Assembly (NCBI RefSeq): GCF_003148685.1
Contig: NZ_QGGR01000038.1
Coordinates: forward strand, 18,695-82,694
Direction of reading: 5' to 3'
DNA from: Actinoplanes xinjiangensis
Lineage (GTDB): Bacteria > Actinomycetota > Actinomycetes > Mycobacteriales > Micromonosporaceae
DNA length: 64,000 nt
Shown: one piece after another, positions 43,024 through 51,012 of the stretch
Layout of the letters: every line of letters starts with the position of its first letter
Position numbering within the stretch: the first letter of the stretch is position 1
Program-made: the position numbers and the translations under genes
The notes under the pieces: generated by a model
Told to the model about the DNA's origin: nothing
Databases searched by the model: none
Seen by the model: the letters and a program-made list of their open reading frames with translations, nothing else

Positions 43024-43803
43024 TCAGCCGGCGGGGTTGAAGGTGATGCCGGCGGGCAGTGCCTTGGTGAGCAGGCCGGTGAAGTTGGCGTCCTTGAGCC
43101 CGAAGTTGGCGCTGCCGAAGTCGTGGTTGCTCAGCGTGGTGCGGATGGCGGTGGACGGGAAGCCGTTCCAGCCGACCAGCGACGGGTACTGCCAGGTGCC
43201 GTGGCCGTTCTCCGGCGGCTCGTCGTTGGACCCGGCGATCCGGAACGCGTGCGTGCTCGCCCCGTCCTTGTGGTAGACGACCTTCGGGTGGTTGCCGGTC
43301 CATCGCACGCTGCCCGCCGCGTGGACGTCGAAGTCGCCGTGCGCCGACGTGGAGACGTACTTCGCCACGTCGTTCTGCACCCACACCACGACGTGCTCCC
43401 AGTCGTGCCGATGGCCGCCGATCGAGGTGTTCGCGAGTGCCTGGTCCTTCTCGAAATACAGGCCGTACGCGATGGCGCACCACCCGTTGTTGCACCTGTA
43501 CCGCGAATAGCCGTTGGTGTTGTCCAGATCGGCGTTGTCGTGGCAGTCGCCGCTGAGCGAGCCGGTCGGCTTGAGCCCGCCGTTGACGGTGCCGGCCGGG
43601 CCGATCGCCGGAGTCGGGTAGCAGCCGTCGGTGTCGTAGTCGTACGCCGGCTGCCACCTGCTCTCGATGGCCTCGGCGTTGCCGGGCAGTTCGGCCGGGG
43701 GAGCGGCGAGCGCCGGGACGGCCGTGACGGCGAGCAGCGCGAGCGCGCCGCCGGCGACGACCGCCGAGCGGAGTGCCCGGCGGCGGGGAGTGGTGGGGGA
43801 CAT
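43024..43803 (-). CDS. NPP1/NLP (Nep1-like) secreted protein
   Basis: 259 residues from the ATG at 43803 (GAGGAG upstream). An Arg-rich signal peptide with ALALLAVTAVPALA core is followed by a complete NPP1 domain with the hallmark heptapeptide GHRHDWE (~121-127) and early YDTDGCYPTPAI. Paired Cys residues are kept (C-Y-P...; DCHDN; RCNNGWC). In oomycetes, fungi and some bacteria NLPs bind glycosylinositol-phosphoceramides of plant membranes and can be cytolytic. Its role in soil actinomycetes is unknown. The gap to 44030 has no clear gene. Confidence 0.9.
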   Translation of the reverse strand: MSPTTPRRRALRSAVVAGGALALLAVTAVPALAAPPAELPGNAEAIESRWQPAYDYDTDGCYPTPAIGPAGTVNGGLKPTGSLSGDCHDNADLDNTNGYSRYRCNNGWCAIAYGLYFEKDQALANTSIGGHRHDWEHVVVWVQNDVAKYVSTSAHGDFDVHAAGSVRWTGNHPKVVYHKDGASTHAFRIAGSNDEPPENGHGTWQYPSLVGWNGFPSTAIRTTLSNHDFGSANFGLKDANFTGLLTKALPAGITFNPAG

Positions 43804-44029
43804 CGGACTCCTCGGATCGATCGGGGGGAATCGTTCCGTCGGATCTCCGCACGGCCGCGTGGGTGGTGAGGCGTCCACCGGGCTGCGCGGGGATCAACGC
43901 TCGGCGAACACCACGTCCTCGATCGGCCGGCGGCGTACCCGCCGGTAACAATCGATCAGCTTGGTGCTTCTGGCCCTGGGGGGCAAGAGTTTGTCTCAAC
44001 TCCCGTCGCCATGAGCCGACAATGCGGAC

Positions 44030-46216
44030 GTGAGGCGGAGGTCGGAGAGGCGCGCGGACGCGGTGCCGCGCCGTGTGCTGCTGCCCCTGGCCGCGATCCT
44101 CCCGGTGCAGGTCGTGGGCTGGGTGCTCCCGACCTGGTATCCGATGATCCTCGGGATGTCGCTGGCCGTGGTGGACGCGATCGGCGTCTTCTACCTGACC
44201 CGGGTCGCCCGGCTCGGTCTCAACGTGCTGCCCTGCCGGATGGGTGCGGTCGCCCGCGGGCTGGGGGTGGTCAACGCGGTGACGTTGACCGTCTGGCTGG
44301 CCGGCGGGCCGGCCTGGCTGTGGTGGGCCGCGGTGGCCACCCACATCGGCGGGATGGCCCTACTGGGCCTCTCCACGGTGCTCGGCCCGCTGTTGCGCCT
44401 GAGCGGGCCGCACCGGCAGGCGTTCGCCGCGGAGATGCTGGCGGTCGGCGCGGCCGCGGTGATGGTGGTCTGGTTCGCCGGCCTGGATCCGGCGCTGCTG
44501 TCCGGCCAGTCCGGTGCGGCCTGGAGCATCATCGGTGGCCTGCTGGTCGCCGACCTCATGCTCGCCATGGCGATCGCCGCGATGATGCTGCGCGGCATGG
44601 TCGACCACTGGCGGGACCCGATCACGGTGCTGATCACCGGGATGACGCTGGCCATCCTCGCCGACACCCGATGGGCGACCGGCCTGCCGGGTGGGGTGGA
44701 ACGCCTGGTCGAGCCGACCGGCGGCGTGCTCGTGGTGACCGCACACCTGCTGCTCACCCTCTCCCCGCTGATGTCGGCATCCGGCGTCGGCAGTGTCATC
44801 GACCGCGCCCGCCGCGCCGGTCCGCCGCGCTGGGTCGCCTACCTGCCGCTCGCCGCGCTGGTCACCGGGGTGACCCTGCTGCTCGTGGTGATCGTGCGGA
44901 CCTCCGGGTTCCTGCGCTGGAGCGGCCTGGTCGTGGCGATGGCCGTCATCCTGGCCGCGGTGACCTTCCGCTACTGGCTGTCGCTGCGCACCAGCCGGGC
45001 GCGGGCCGGCCGGGACCCGGAGACCGGGCTGGCCAACCGGGCCGGGCTGAAGGAGGCGCTGGCCGCGGTGGTCCGCGCGCGGGAGCCGTTCGGCGTCCTG
45101 GTGATCGCGGTCTCCGAGCCGCGGGCCCAGCACCGCATGTCGGTGATCCTGCGGGGCAACGTCCGCGCCGAGGACCTGATCGCCCGGGTCGGCCCGGCCG
45201 CGTTCGGGGTGCTGCTCACCGACGCGGGCGTGGCCGGGGAGGCGACCGTGGCGGCGCAGCGGGTGCTGGCCGCGGCGGAGGCCGACGGGTTGCGGTGCTC
45301 GATCGGTGTGGCGGTCGCCCGTGCCGGGGAGCCCGCCAGGACGGTGCTGCGCAACGCCGAGATCGCGATGAGTCACGCGGCACGGTCGGTGACGTCGACC
45401 TTCGCCGTCCACGAGCCGTCGATGAACGATCGCCGGGCGGCGGACGCGGCGATCGCCGAGGCTCTGGAGGGCGCACTCCAGCGCGACGAGTTCACCGTTC
45501 TCTACCAGCCCATCGTCGACCTGGCGAGCGGCCGCGTGGTGGCGGCCGAGGCGCTGCTGCGCTGGCAGCACCCGCTGCACGGCGCGGTGTCACCGGCCAC
45601 GTTCATCCCGGTGGCCGAACGGTCCGGCGAGATCGTCGGCATCGGGCGGTGGGTGCTGGAGCAGGCGGTACGGCAGGTGGCCGCCTGGCGCGCGGCCGGT
45701 GCCGACCTGTCGGTGACGGTCAACGTCTCGCCGCGCCAGCTACAGGAACCGCATCTCGCGCGGGACGTGCTCGCCGTGCTGGAGCGGGCCGGTGCACCGG
45801 CCGAGAGCCTGGTCGTCGAGGTGACCGAGTCGGCGATGGTCGACGAGGCGGTCGAGGTCGCGGCGCTGCGGCGGTTGCGGTCGGCGGGGGTCCGGATCGC
45901 CATCGACGATTTCGGCACCGGCTACTCGTCCCTGCAGTACCTGACCCGCCTGCCGGTCGACATCCTCAAGATCGACCGCAGTTTCGTGGCACAGATGGAC
46001 GGCACCCCGGAGGGTGCGGCCATCGCCGAGGCGGTGATCCGGCTGGCCCAGATCCTGCGATTGACCACGGTCGCCGAAGGCGTCGAGACGGAGGGCCAGG
46101 CCGCCGAGTTGCTGGCTCTGGGCTCGGAGCGGGGCCAGGGCTACCTGTTCTCCCGCCCGGTGCCGCCGGAGCAGGTGTCCGCTCTGGTCGCGCGGCGCCA
46201 GGACGCGGTGGCCTGA
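44030..46216 (+). CDS. Membrane EAL phosphodiesterase with degenerate GGDEF
   Basis: 728 residues from a GTG. Nine or so transmembrane helices (~15-320), then a GGDEF-like domain (~330-455) in which the signature position reads RVGPAAFGVLL, so the cyclase site is lost, then an EAL domain (~475-725) with EALLRW, NVSPRQL, EVTESAM and DDFGTGYSSLQYL intact. The protein is therefore probably a c-di-GMP phosphodiesterase, with the GGDEF remnant perhaps binding GTP as a regulator. Its last 8 codons and stop are repeated in tandem downstream. Confidence 0.88.
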   Translation: MRRRSERRADAVPRRVLLPLAAILPVQVVGWVLPTWYPMILGMSLAVVDAIGVFYLTRVARLGLNVLPCRMGAVARGLGVVNAVTLTVWLAGGPAWLWWAAVATHIGGMALLGLSTVLGPLLRLSGPHRQAFAAEMLAVGAAAVMVVWFAGLDPALLSGQSGAAWSIIGGLLVADLMLAMAIAAMMLRGMVDHWRDPITVLITGMTLAILADTRWATGLPGGVERLVEPTGGVLVVTAHLLLTLSPLMSASGVGSVIDRARRAGPPRWVAYLPLAALVTGVTLLLVVIVRTSGFLRWSGLVVAMAVILAAVTFRYWLSLRTSRARAGRDPETGLANRAGLKEALAAVVRAREPFGVLVIAVSEPRAQHRMSVILRGNVRAEDLIARVGPAAFGVLLTDAGVAGEATVAAQRVLAAAEADGLRCSIGVAVARAGEPARTVLRNAEIAMSHAARSVTSTFAVHEPSMNDRRAADAAIAEALEGALQRDEFTVLYQPIVDLASGRVVAAEALLRWQHPLHGAVSPATFIPVAERSGEIVGIGRWVLEQAVRQVAAWRAAGADLSVTVNVSPRQLQEPHLARDVLAVLERAGAPAESLVVEVTESAMVDEAVEVAALRRLRSAGVRIAIDDFGTGYSSLQYLTRLPVDILKIDRSFVAQMDGTPEGAAIAEAVIRLAQILRLTTVAEGVETEGQAAELLALGSERGQGYLFSRPVPPEQVSALVARRQDAVA

Positions 46217-46347
46217 CCGCCCGCGCGGCGGCACGACGTGGTGGCATGACCGCCCGCGCGGCGCCGGGACGCGGTGGCCTGACCGCCCGCGCGGCGCCGG
46301 GACGTGGTGGCCCGACCGCCCGCGCGGCGGCACGACGTGGTGGTCTG
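46214..46347. repeat. 33-bp tandem copies of the gene's 3' end and stop codon
   Basis: Units begin at 46214, 46247, 46280, 46313 and (partial) 46346. Each 33-bp unit (11 codons, so frame is kept) starts with TGACCGCCCGCGCGGCG or CGACCGCCC and ends GGTGG; the unit beginning 46247 matches the last 23 coding bases of the EAL gene (CGCGGCGCCAGGACGCGGTG) at all but one position. Four of the five units carry the in-frame TGA; the one at 46313 has CGA. Confidence 0.85.
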
Positions 46348-46379
46348 ACCGCCCCGGCCGCCGGCCCGGCCGGGGCGGT
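46348..46379. terminator. Bidirectional 13-bp hairpin
   Basis: ACCGCCCCGGCCG (46348-46360) pairs perfectly with CGGCCGGGGCGGT (46367-46379), directly after the repeat array and 8 bp before the convergent DoxX stop. Confidence 0.85.
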
Positions 46380-46386
46380 TCGCCGG

Positions 46387-46839
46387 TCACGCGGAGGCTC
46401 TCGCTCTCGCCTTCTCCTCGGTGACCGCGGGGGTCGCGGCGCGCTGGTTGCGGATCAGCGCGTCGACCGACCACGGCCCACCGCCGACGACGGCGATCAG
46501 GAGGAACGACCAGGCGTACAGGGCGGGGGTGACGCCGCCGTTCTCGATCGGCATCAGGCCCTGCGGCTGGTGCACCACGAAGTAGGCGTACGCCATCGAG
46601 CCGGATGCGAGGATCGCGGCCGGGCGGGTGCCCAGTCCGACGAGGACGAGCAGACCGCAGACGAGTTGGATGAGTCCGGCGTACCAGTTGGGCCACAGCC
46701 CGACCGCCGCCGGTTCACCCGTGCCGCGGCTGCCGCCGAGCAGGCCGAACACCGTGGCGAGCCCGTGGCAGGTGAACAACAGGCCGACGACGACCCGGAA
46801 CAGCAGCCAGGTGATCTCAGACACGCGAGGCGATGACAA
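46387..46839 (-). CDS. DoxX-family membrane protein
   Basis: 150 residues from the TTG at 46839, chosen for AGGAG six bases upstream; a GTG at 46824 is an alternative. Four transmembrane helices: ITWLLFRVVVGLLFTCHGLA, then YAGLIQLVCGLLVLVGLG, ILASGSMAYAYFVVHQPQG and LYAWSFLLIAVVGGG, with the HG in helix 1 and the GxxQL motif in helix 2 typical of DoxX/DoxD. Function in bacteria is mostly unknown; some members link to redox or thiosulfate metabolism. It is divergent from the arabinoside operon. Confidence 0.85.
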   Translation of the reverse strand: MSSPRVSEITWLLFRVVVGLLFTCHGLATVFGLLGGSRGTGEPAAVGLWPNWYAGLIQLVCGLLVLVGLGTRPAAILASGSMAYAYFVVHQPQGLMPIENGGVTPALYAWSFLLIAVVGGGPWSVDALIRNQRAATPAVTEEKARARASA

Positions 46840-46979
46840 TAGACGCTCCTCTGTCGTGAAGTGGACAATCTGGAAACCCACCCTAGGTGTTGCCCGGGTC
46901 GGTTTATATAGATGATCTTAAATTTCGCCTAAGAGTCCGGGCTGACGGAAATCTCTTCGTAACCGGTTCTGCATCTTGC

Positions 46980-46993
46980 CGAAAACGTTTTCG
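46980..46993 (+). promoter_or_regulatory. LacI-type operator upstream of the arabinoside operon
   Basis: CGAAAACGTTTTCG is a perfect 14-bp palindrome 137 bp above the GH127 start, within an AT-rich 120-bp stretch (46890-47000). It fits the half-site pattern of LacI-family repressors. The 291-bp gap 46840-47130 also has an AT-rich TTTATATAGAT segment near 46901 that may hold promoters; otherwise nothing is recognised. Confidence 0.7.
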
Positions 46994-47130
46994 TAAGGCA
47001 GCGTGTGCCGCAGGCGAGCCGCACGCGGGGGCGGGTCGGCCGGAGCCGCCCAGGAGTGCCGCACGCTGCACTTTCCTAGGGCGCCTCCGCTTCCCATGCA
47101 TCGACATGACTCGATTGCAGAGGTGTCCTC

Positions 47131-49557
47131 ATGCGTTTCAACCGTCGTACCGTCCTGATCGCCGGCGCGGCCGGGGCAGCAGGTGCCCTGCTCCCCACCG
47201 GACCGGCCCGGGCCGCCCGCCCCGACTTCGGGGTCTCGGCGTATCCCTTCCCTCTCACCGCCGTGCGGCTGGGCTCCGGCCCGTTCGCCGACAACACCGG
47301 CCGCACCCACGCCTACCTGCGGTTCCTCGACGCCGACCGGCTGCTGCACATGTTCCGGATCACCGCCGGCCGATCCTCGTCGGCCACCCCGTGCGGCGGC
47401 TGGGAATCACCCTCCACCGAGCTGCGCGGCCACTCCCTCGGACACGTGCTCACCGCCCTCGCCCAGGCGTACGCGAGCACCGGCGACACCGCCCACCAGG
47501 CCAAGGGCGACTACCTGGTCGCGCAACTCGCCCTCTGCCAGCGGCCCAACGGCTACCTCTCGGCCTACCCGGAGTCGTTCATCGACCGGGTCGAGACCGG
47601 GCAGCAGGTGTGGGCCCCCTACTACACGCTCCACAAGATCGTGCAGGGGCTGCTCGACTGGCACCGGCTCACCGGCAGCGCCCAGGCCCTCGCGGTGCTC
47701 CAGCGCAAGGCCGCCTGGATCCAGGCCCGCAACAGCCGGCTCACCCACGCCCAGCGCCAGCAGATGCTGCGCGTCGAGTTCGGCGGCATCGGCGAGACCC
47801 TGTTCAACCTCTACCAGCTCACCGAGGAGCCGGTGCACCTGTTCACCGCCCAGTACTTCGACCACGCCCAGGTGCTCGACCCGCTCGCCGCCGGGGTCGA
47901 CGCGCTCGCCGGGTTCCACGCCAACACCCAGATCCCCAAGGCGCTCGCCGCGATCCGTGGCTACCACGCGACCGGCGACACCCGGTACCGCGACATCGCG
48001 GTCAACTTCTGGAACTTCGTGGTCCGCCGGCACTCGTACGCGATCGGCGGCAACTCCAACGGCGAGTACTTCCAGGCACCGAACCGGATCGCCGCGGAGC
48101 TGTCCGACACCACCTGCGAGTGCTGCAACACGTACAACATGCTGAAGTTGACCCGGCAGTTGTTCTTCACCGACCCGTCCCGGGCCGCCGAGTTCATGGA
48201 CTTCTACGAGAAGGCGCTCTACAACCACCTGCTCGGCGCGCAGAACCCGAACTCGGCACACGGGCACCACTGCTACTACGTGCCGTTGCGGGCCGGCGGA
48301 ATCAAGACGTACAGCAACGACTACAACGACTTCACCTGCTGCCACGGCACCGGCATGGAGACCGGCACCAAGTTCGCCGACAGCATCTACTTTCATGTTG
48401 ACAGGACGCTCTACGTCAACATGTACATCGCGTCAACATTGACGTGGTCAAGTCGTGGCATCACGATCCGGCAGGACACCACCTATCCGGAGAGCCCGTC
48501 CACCCGGCTCACCGTCACCGCCGGCTCCGGCGCGATCGACATGCGGATCCGCATCCCGTCCTGGACCACCGGCGCCCAGGTCCGGGTCAACGGTGCCGTC
48601 ACCGGCACGGCCACGCCCGGCACGTACCTGTCGATCGATCGCACCTGGACCACCGGCGACGTCGTCGATGTCAGCCTCCCGATGACGCTCGCCCTGGAGG
48701 CCGCGCCGGACGACCCGACGGTGCGCGCCGTCAAGCACGGGCCGATCGTGCTGGCCGGGCAGTTCGGCAGCGAGAACCTCGGCTCCCTGCCGGTCCTCGA
48801 CCCGGCCGTGCTGAGGCCCGGCACCGCCGCGCTGGAGTACACCGCCGGACCGGTGCTGCTCCGGCCGTTCTACAAGACCCACGGCCAGCGCTACTCCGTC
48901 TACTGGTCTGTCACCGGCAGCACGCCGAAGGAGGCCCGCTACCCGTTCGACGAGACGTCCGGCACGACCACCGCCGACGCCACCGGCAACGGCTGGACCG
49001 GCACGCTCGCCGGAGGCGTCACCCGCACCGCCGGCCGCAGCGGCAACGCGGTCCTGCTCAACGGCGCGAACGGGCACGTCAGCCTGCCCGGCGGCATCCT
49101 CGCCGGCGTCACCGCCTTCACCGTCGCCACCTGGGTGCGCATCGACACCGCCGCCACCTGGTCCCGGGTGTTCGACTTCGGCACCGGCACCGGCGCATAC
49201 CTCTTCCTCACCCCGCGCAGCGGCGCCGGCACCGCCCGGTACGCGATCACCACCGGCGGCTCCGGCGCCGAACAGCACATCGACGCCCCGGTCGCGCTCC
49301 CCACCGGAGCATGGGCCCACATCGCCGTCACCCACACCGGCAACCTCGGCGTGCTCTACGTCAACGGCGCCGAGGCCGCCCGCAACACCGCGCTGACGGT
49401 ACGCCCGTCCGCGCTGCCGTCCACCACCCGGAACTGGATCGGCCGCTCCCAGTACGCCACCGATCCCTATCTGACCGCCGCCGTGGACGGGTTCCGGATC
49501 CACAGCCGGGCGCTGTCCGCGGCAGAGGTCGCTCAACTGTTTTCCACCGGACAGTAG
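47131..49557 (+). CDS. Tat-secreted GH127 beta-L-arabinofuranosidase with LamG domain
   Basis: 808 residues. The N-terminus MRFNRRTVLIAGAAGAAGAL is a twin-arginine signal. The GH127 (alpha/alpha)6 domain (~35-590) keeps the family's Cys set: E330 and C332 in TTCECCNTYNM, and C403/C404 in TCCHGTGMETG, which by analogy with characterised GH127 enzymes hold zinc and supply the Cys nucleophile. A C-terminal LamG/concanavalin-like domain (~605-808) probably binds substrate. It would release L-arabinofuranose from arabinooligosaccharides or extensin-type glycans. First gene of a three-gene operon. Confidence 0.9.
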   Translation: MRFNRRTVLIAGAAGAAGALLPTGPARAARPDFGVSAYPFPLTAVRLGSGPFADNTGRTHAYLRFLDADRLLHMFRITAGRSSSATPCGGWESPSTELRGHSLGHVLTALAQAYASTGDTAHQAKGDYLVAQLALCQRPNGYLSAYPESFIDRVETGQQVWAPYYTLHKIVQGLLDWHRLTGSAQALAVLQRKAAWIQARNSRLTHAQRQQMLRVEFGGIGETLFNLYQLTEEPVHLFTAQYFDHAQVLDPLAAGVDALAGFHANTQIPKALAAIRGYHATGDTRYRDIAVNFWNFVVRRHSYAIGGNSNGEYFQAPNRIAAELSDTTCECCNTYNMLKLTRQLFFTDPSRAAEFMDFYEKALYNHLLGAQNPNSAHGHHCYYVPLRAGGIKTYSNDYNDFTCCHGTGMETGTKFADSIYFHVDRTLYVNMYIASTLTWSSRGITIRQDTTYPESPSTRLTVTAGSGAIDMRIRIPSWTTGAQVRVNGAVTGTATPGTYLSIDRTWTTGDVVDVSLPMTLALEAAPDDPTVRAVKHGPIVLAGQFGSENLGSLPVLDPAVLRPGTAALEYTAGPVLLRPFYKTHGQRYSVYWSVTGSTPKEARYPFDETSGTTTADATGNGWTGTLAGGVTRTAGRSGNAVLLNGANGHVSLPGGILAGVTAFTVATWVRIDTAATWSRVFDFGTGTGAYLFLTPRSGAGTARYAITTGGSGAEQHIDAPVALPTGAWAHIAVTHTGNLGVLYVNGAEAARNTALTVRPSALPSTTRNWIGRSQYATDPYLTAAVDGFRIHSRALSAAEVAQLFSTGQ

Positions 49558-49569
49558 AGAGGTAATTCG

Positions 49570-51012
49570 ATGTCTCGAAGAAGACGGGCAGCGGCGCTGT
49601 TCAGCGCGCTGCTCACCGCCGCCGCGGCGATAGCCGTCGCCACCCCCTCGCAGGCCGCCAACCCCATCATCACCAGCATCTACACCGCCGACCCGGCCCC
49701 GTTGGTCGTCGGCGGCACCATGTACGTCTACGCCGGCCGCGACGAGGCACCGGCCGGCGGCGGCAACTTCGTGATGCGCGAGTGGCACGTGCTGTCGTCC
49801 ACCGACGCGGCGAACTGGACCGACAACGGCGCCCGCGCGAACATCGCCACGTTCCCGTGGGCCGGCGCCGACGCCTGGGCCGGCGAGGTCGAACCCCGCA
49901 ACGGAAAGTACTACTGGTACACCTCGGTCAACGGCAACGGCGCCGGCTGGATGAACGTCGGCGTCGCCGTCGGTGACAGCCCGCTCGGCCCGTTCACCGA
50001 CGCCAAGGGCGGGCCGCTGATCAGCGACAGCACCCCCAACTCGTCCGGCCTCAACATCGACCCGACCGTTTTCGTCGACGACGACGGGCAGGCCTACATG
50101 TACTGGGGCGGCTACTGGGCACCGCGAGCCGTGCGCCTGGCGAGCAACATGGTCGACACGGTCGGGTCGGTCGTCACGCCGACGGGACTCACGAACTACT
50201 GGGAGGCCCCGTGGATGTTCAAACGCAACGGCCTCTACTACATGATGTACGCCGCCAACGACACCAACGGCTGTGTCACCAACTCCAACTACGCCTGCCA
50301 GCGGTACGCCACCGCGACCAACCCGATGGGGCCGTGGACACACCGGGGCATCGTGCTCGGGCAGGTGTCGTCGACCACCAACCACGCCGGGGTCGTCGAG
50401 TTCAACGGGCAGTGGTACATCGTCTACCACAACGCCAACGCGCCCGGCGGCGGCAACTTCCGCAGGTCGGTGGCGGTCGACCGGCTCTACTTCAACGCTG
50501 ACGGCACGATCCAGCAGGTCGTGCAGACGGCCACCGGGCCGCCGCCGAACCCGGGCGGTGGCGGTGGTGGGGGCAGCGGCACCAACATCGCGCCGAACGC
50601 CACGGCCACGACGTCCCACGTGTCGTCGTGGGAGAGCCTCGCCGCGGTCAACAACGGCGGGACACCGGCGAACTCACAGGACCGGTCGAACCTCGCGTAC
50701 GGCAACTGGCCGCAACAGGGCACGCAATGGGTCGAGTACACCTGGCCGACCGCGCGGTCGATCAACAAGAGTGCGGTCTACTGGTTCGACGACGACCAGG
50801 GCATCGACCTGCCGGCGTCATGTGCACTGCAGTACTGGAACGGCAGTCAATATGTATCCGTTCAACTGCAGTCAACATGTGGTGTCAGCGGCAATGTTGA
50901 GAACGTCAACACGTTCGCCGGTGCAATCAACACGACCCGGCTCCGGCTGCAGATCACGTCACGCACCGGACTGTCCACGGGTGTCCTCGAGTGGAAGGCG
51001 TTCCAGTCATGA
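49570..51012 (+). CDS. Secreted GH43 arabinofuranosidase/xylosidase with discoidin-like domain
   Basis: 480 residues, 12 bp after GH127 with AGAGAGG upstream. After the signal peptide a five-bladed GH43 domain (~32-320) shows the three acids: Asp in TADPAPLVV, Asp in NIDPTVFVDDDG and Glu in YWEAPWMF. A Gly-rich linker (~325-335) leads to a ~140-residue sugar-binding domain (VSSWESLAAVNNG ... FDDDQGIDLPAS ... VLEWKAF) that also ends the next gene's product. A patch at about 50815-50930 uses many rare AT-ending codons. The stop overlaps the next ATG. Confidence 0.9.
   Translation: MSRRRRAAALFSALLTAAAAIAVATPSQAANPIITSIYTADPAPLVVGGTMYVYAGRDEAPAGGGNFVMREWHVLSSTDAANWTDNGARANIATFPWAGADAWAGEVEPRNGKYYWYTSVNGNGAGWMNVGVAVGDSPLGPFTDAKGGPLISDSTPNSSGLNIDPTVFVDDDGQAYMYWGGYWAPRAVRLASNMVDTVGSVVTPTGLTNYWEAPWMFKRNGLYYMMYAANDTNGCVTNSNYACQRYATATNPMGPWTHRGIVLGQVSSTTNHAGVVEFNGQWYIVYHNANAPGGGNFRRSVAVDRLYFNADGTIQQVVQTATGPPPNPGGGGGGGSGTNIAPNATATTSHVSSWESLAAVNNGGTPANSQDRSNLAYGNWPQQGTQWVEYTWPTARSINKSAVYWFDDDQGIDLPASCALQYWNGSQYVSVQLQSTCGVSGNVENVNTFAGAINTTRLRLQITSRTGLSTGVLEWKAFQS

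Noticed and set aside
43894..43986. Minus-strand 30-codon frame ending RRRPIEDVVFAER
   Set aside because: It looks protein-like but has only a TTG start without a ribosome-binding site, and lies in the NLP promoter region. It may be a gene remnant, but evidence is too thin for a feature.
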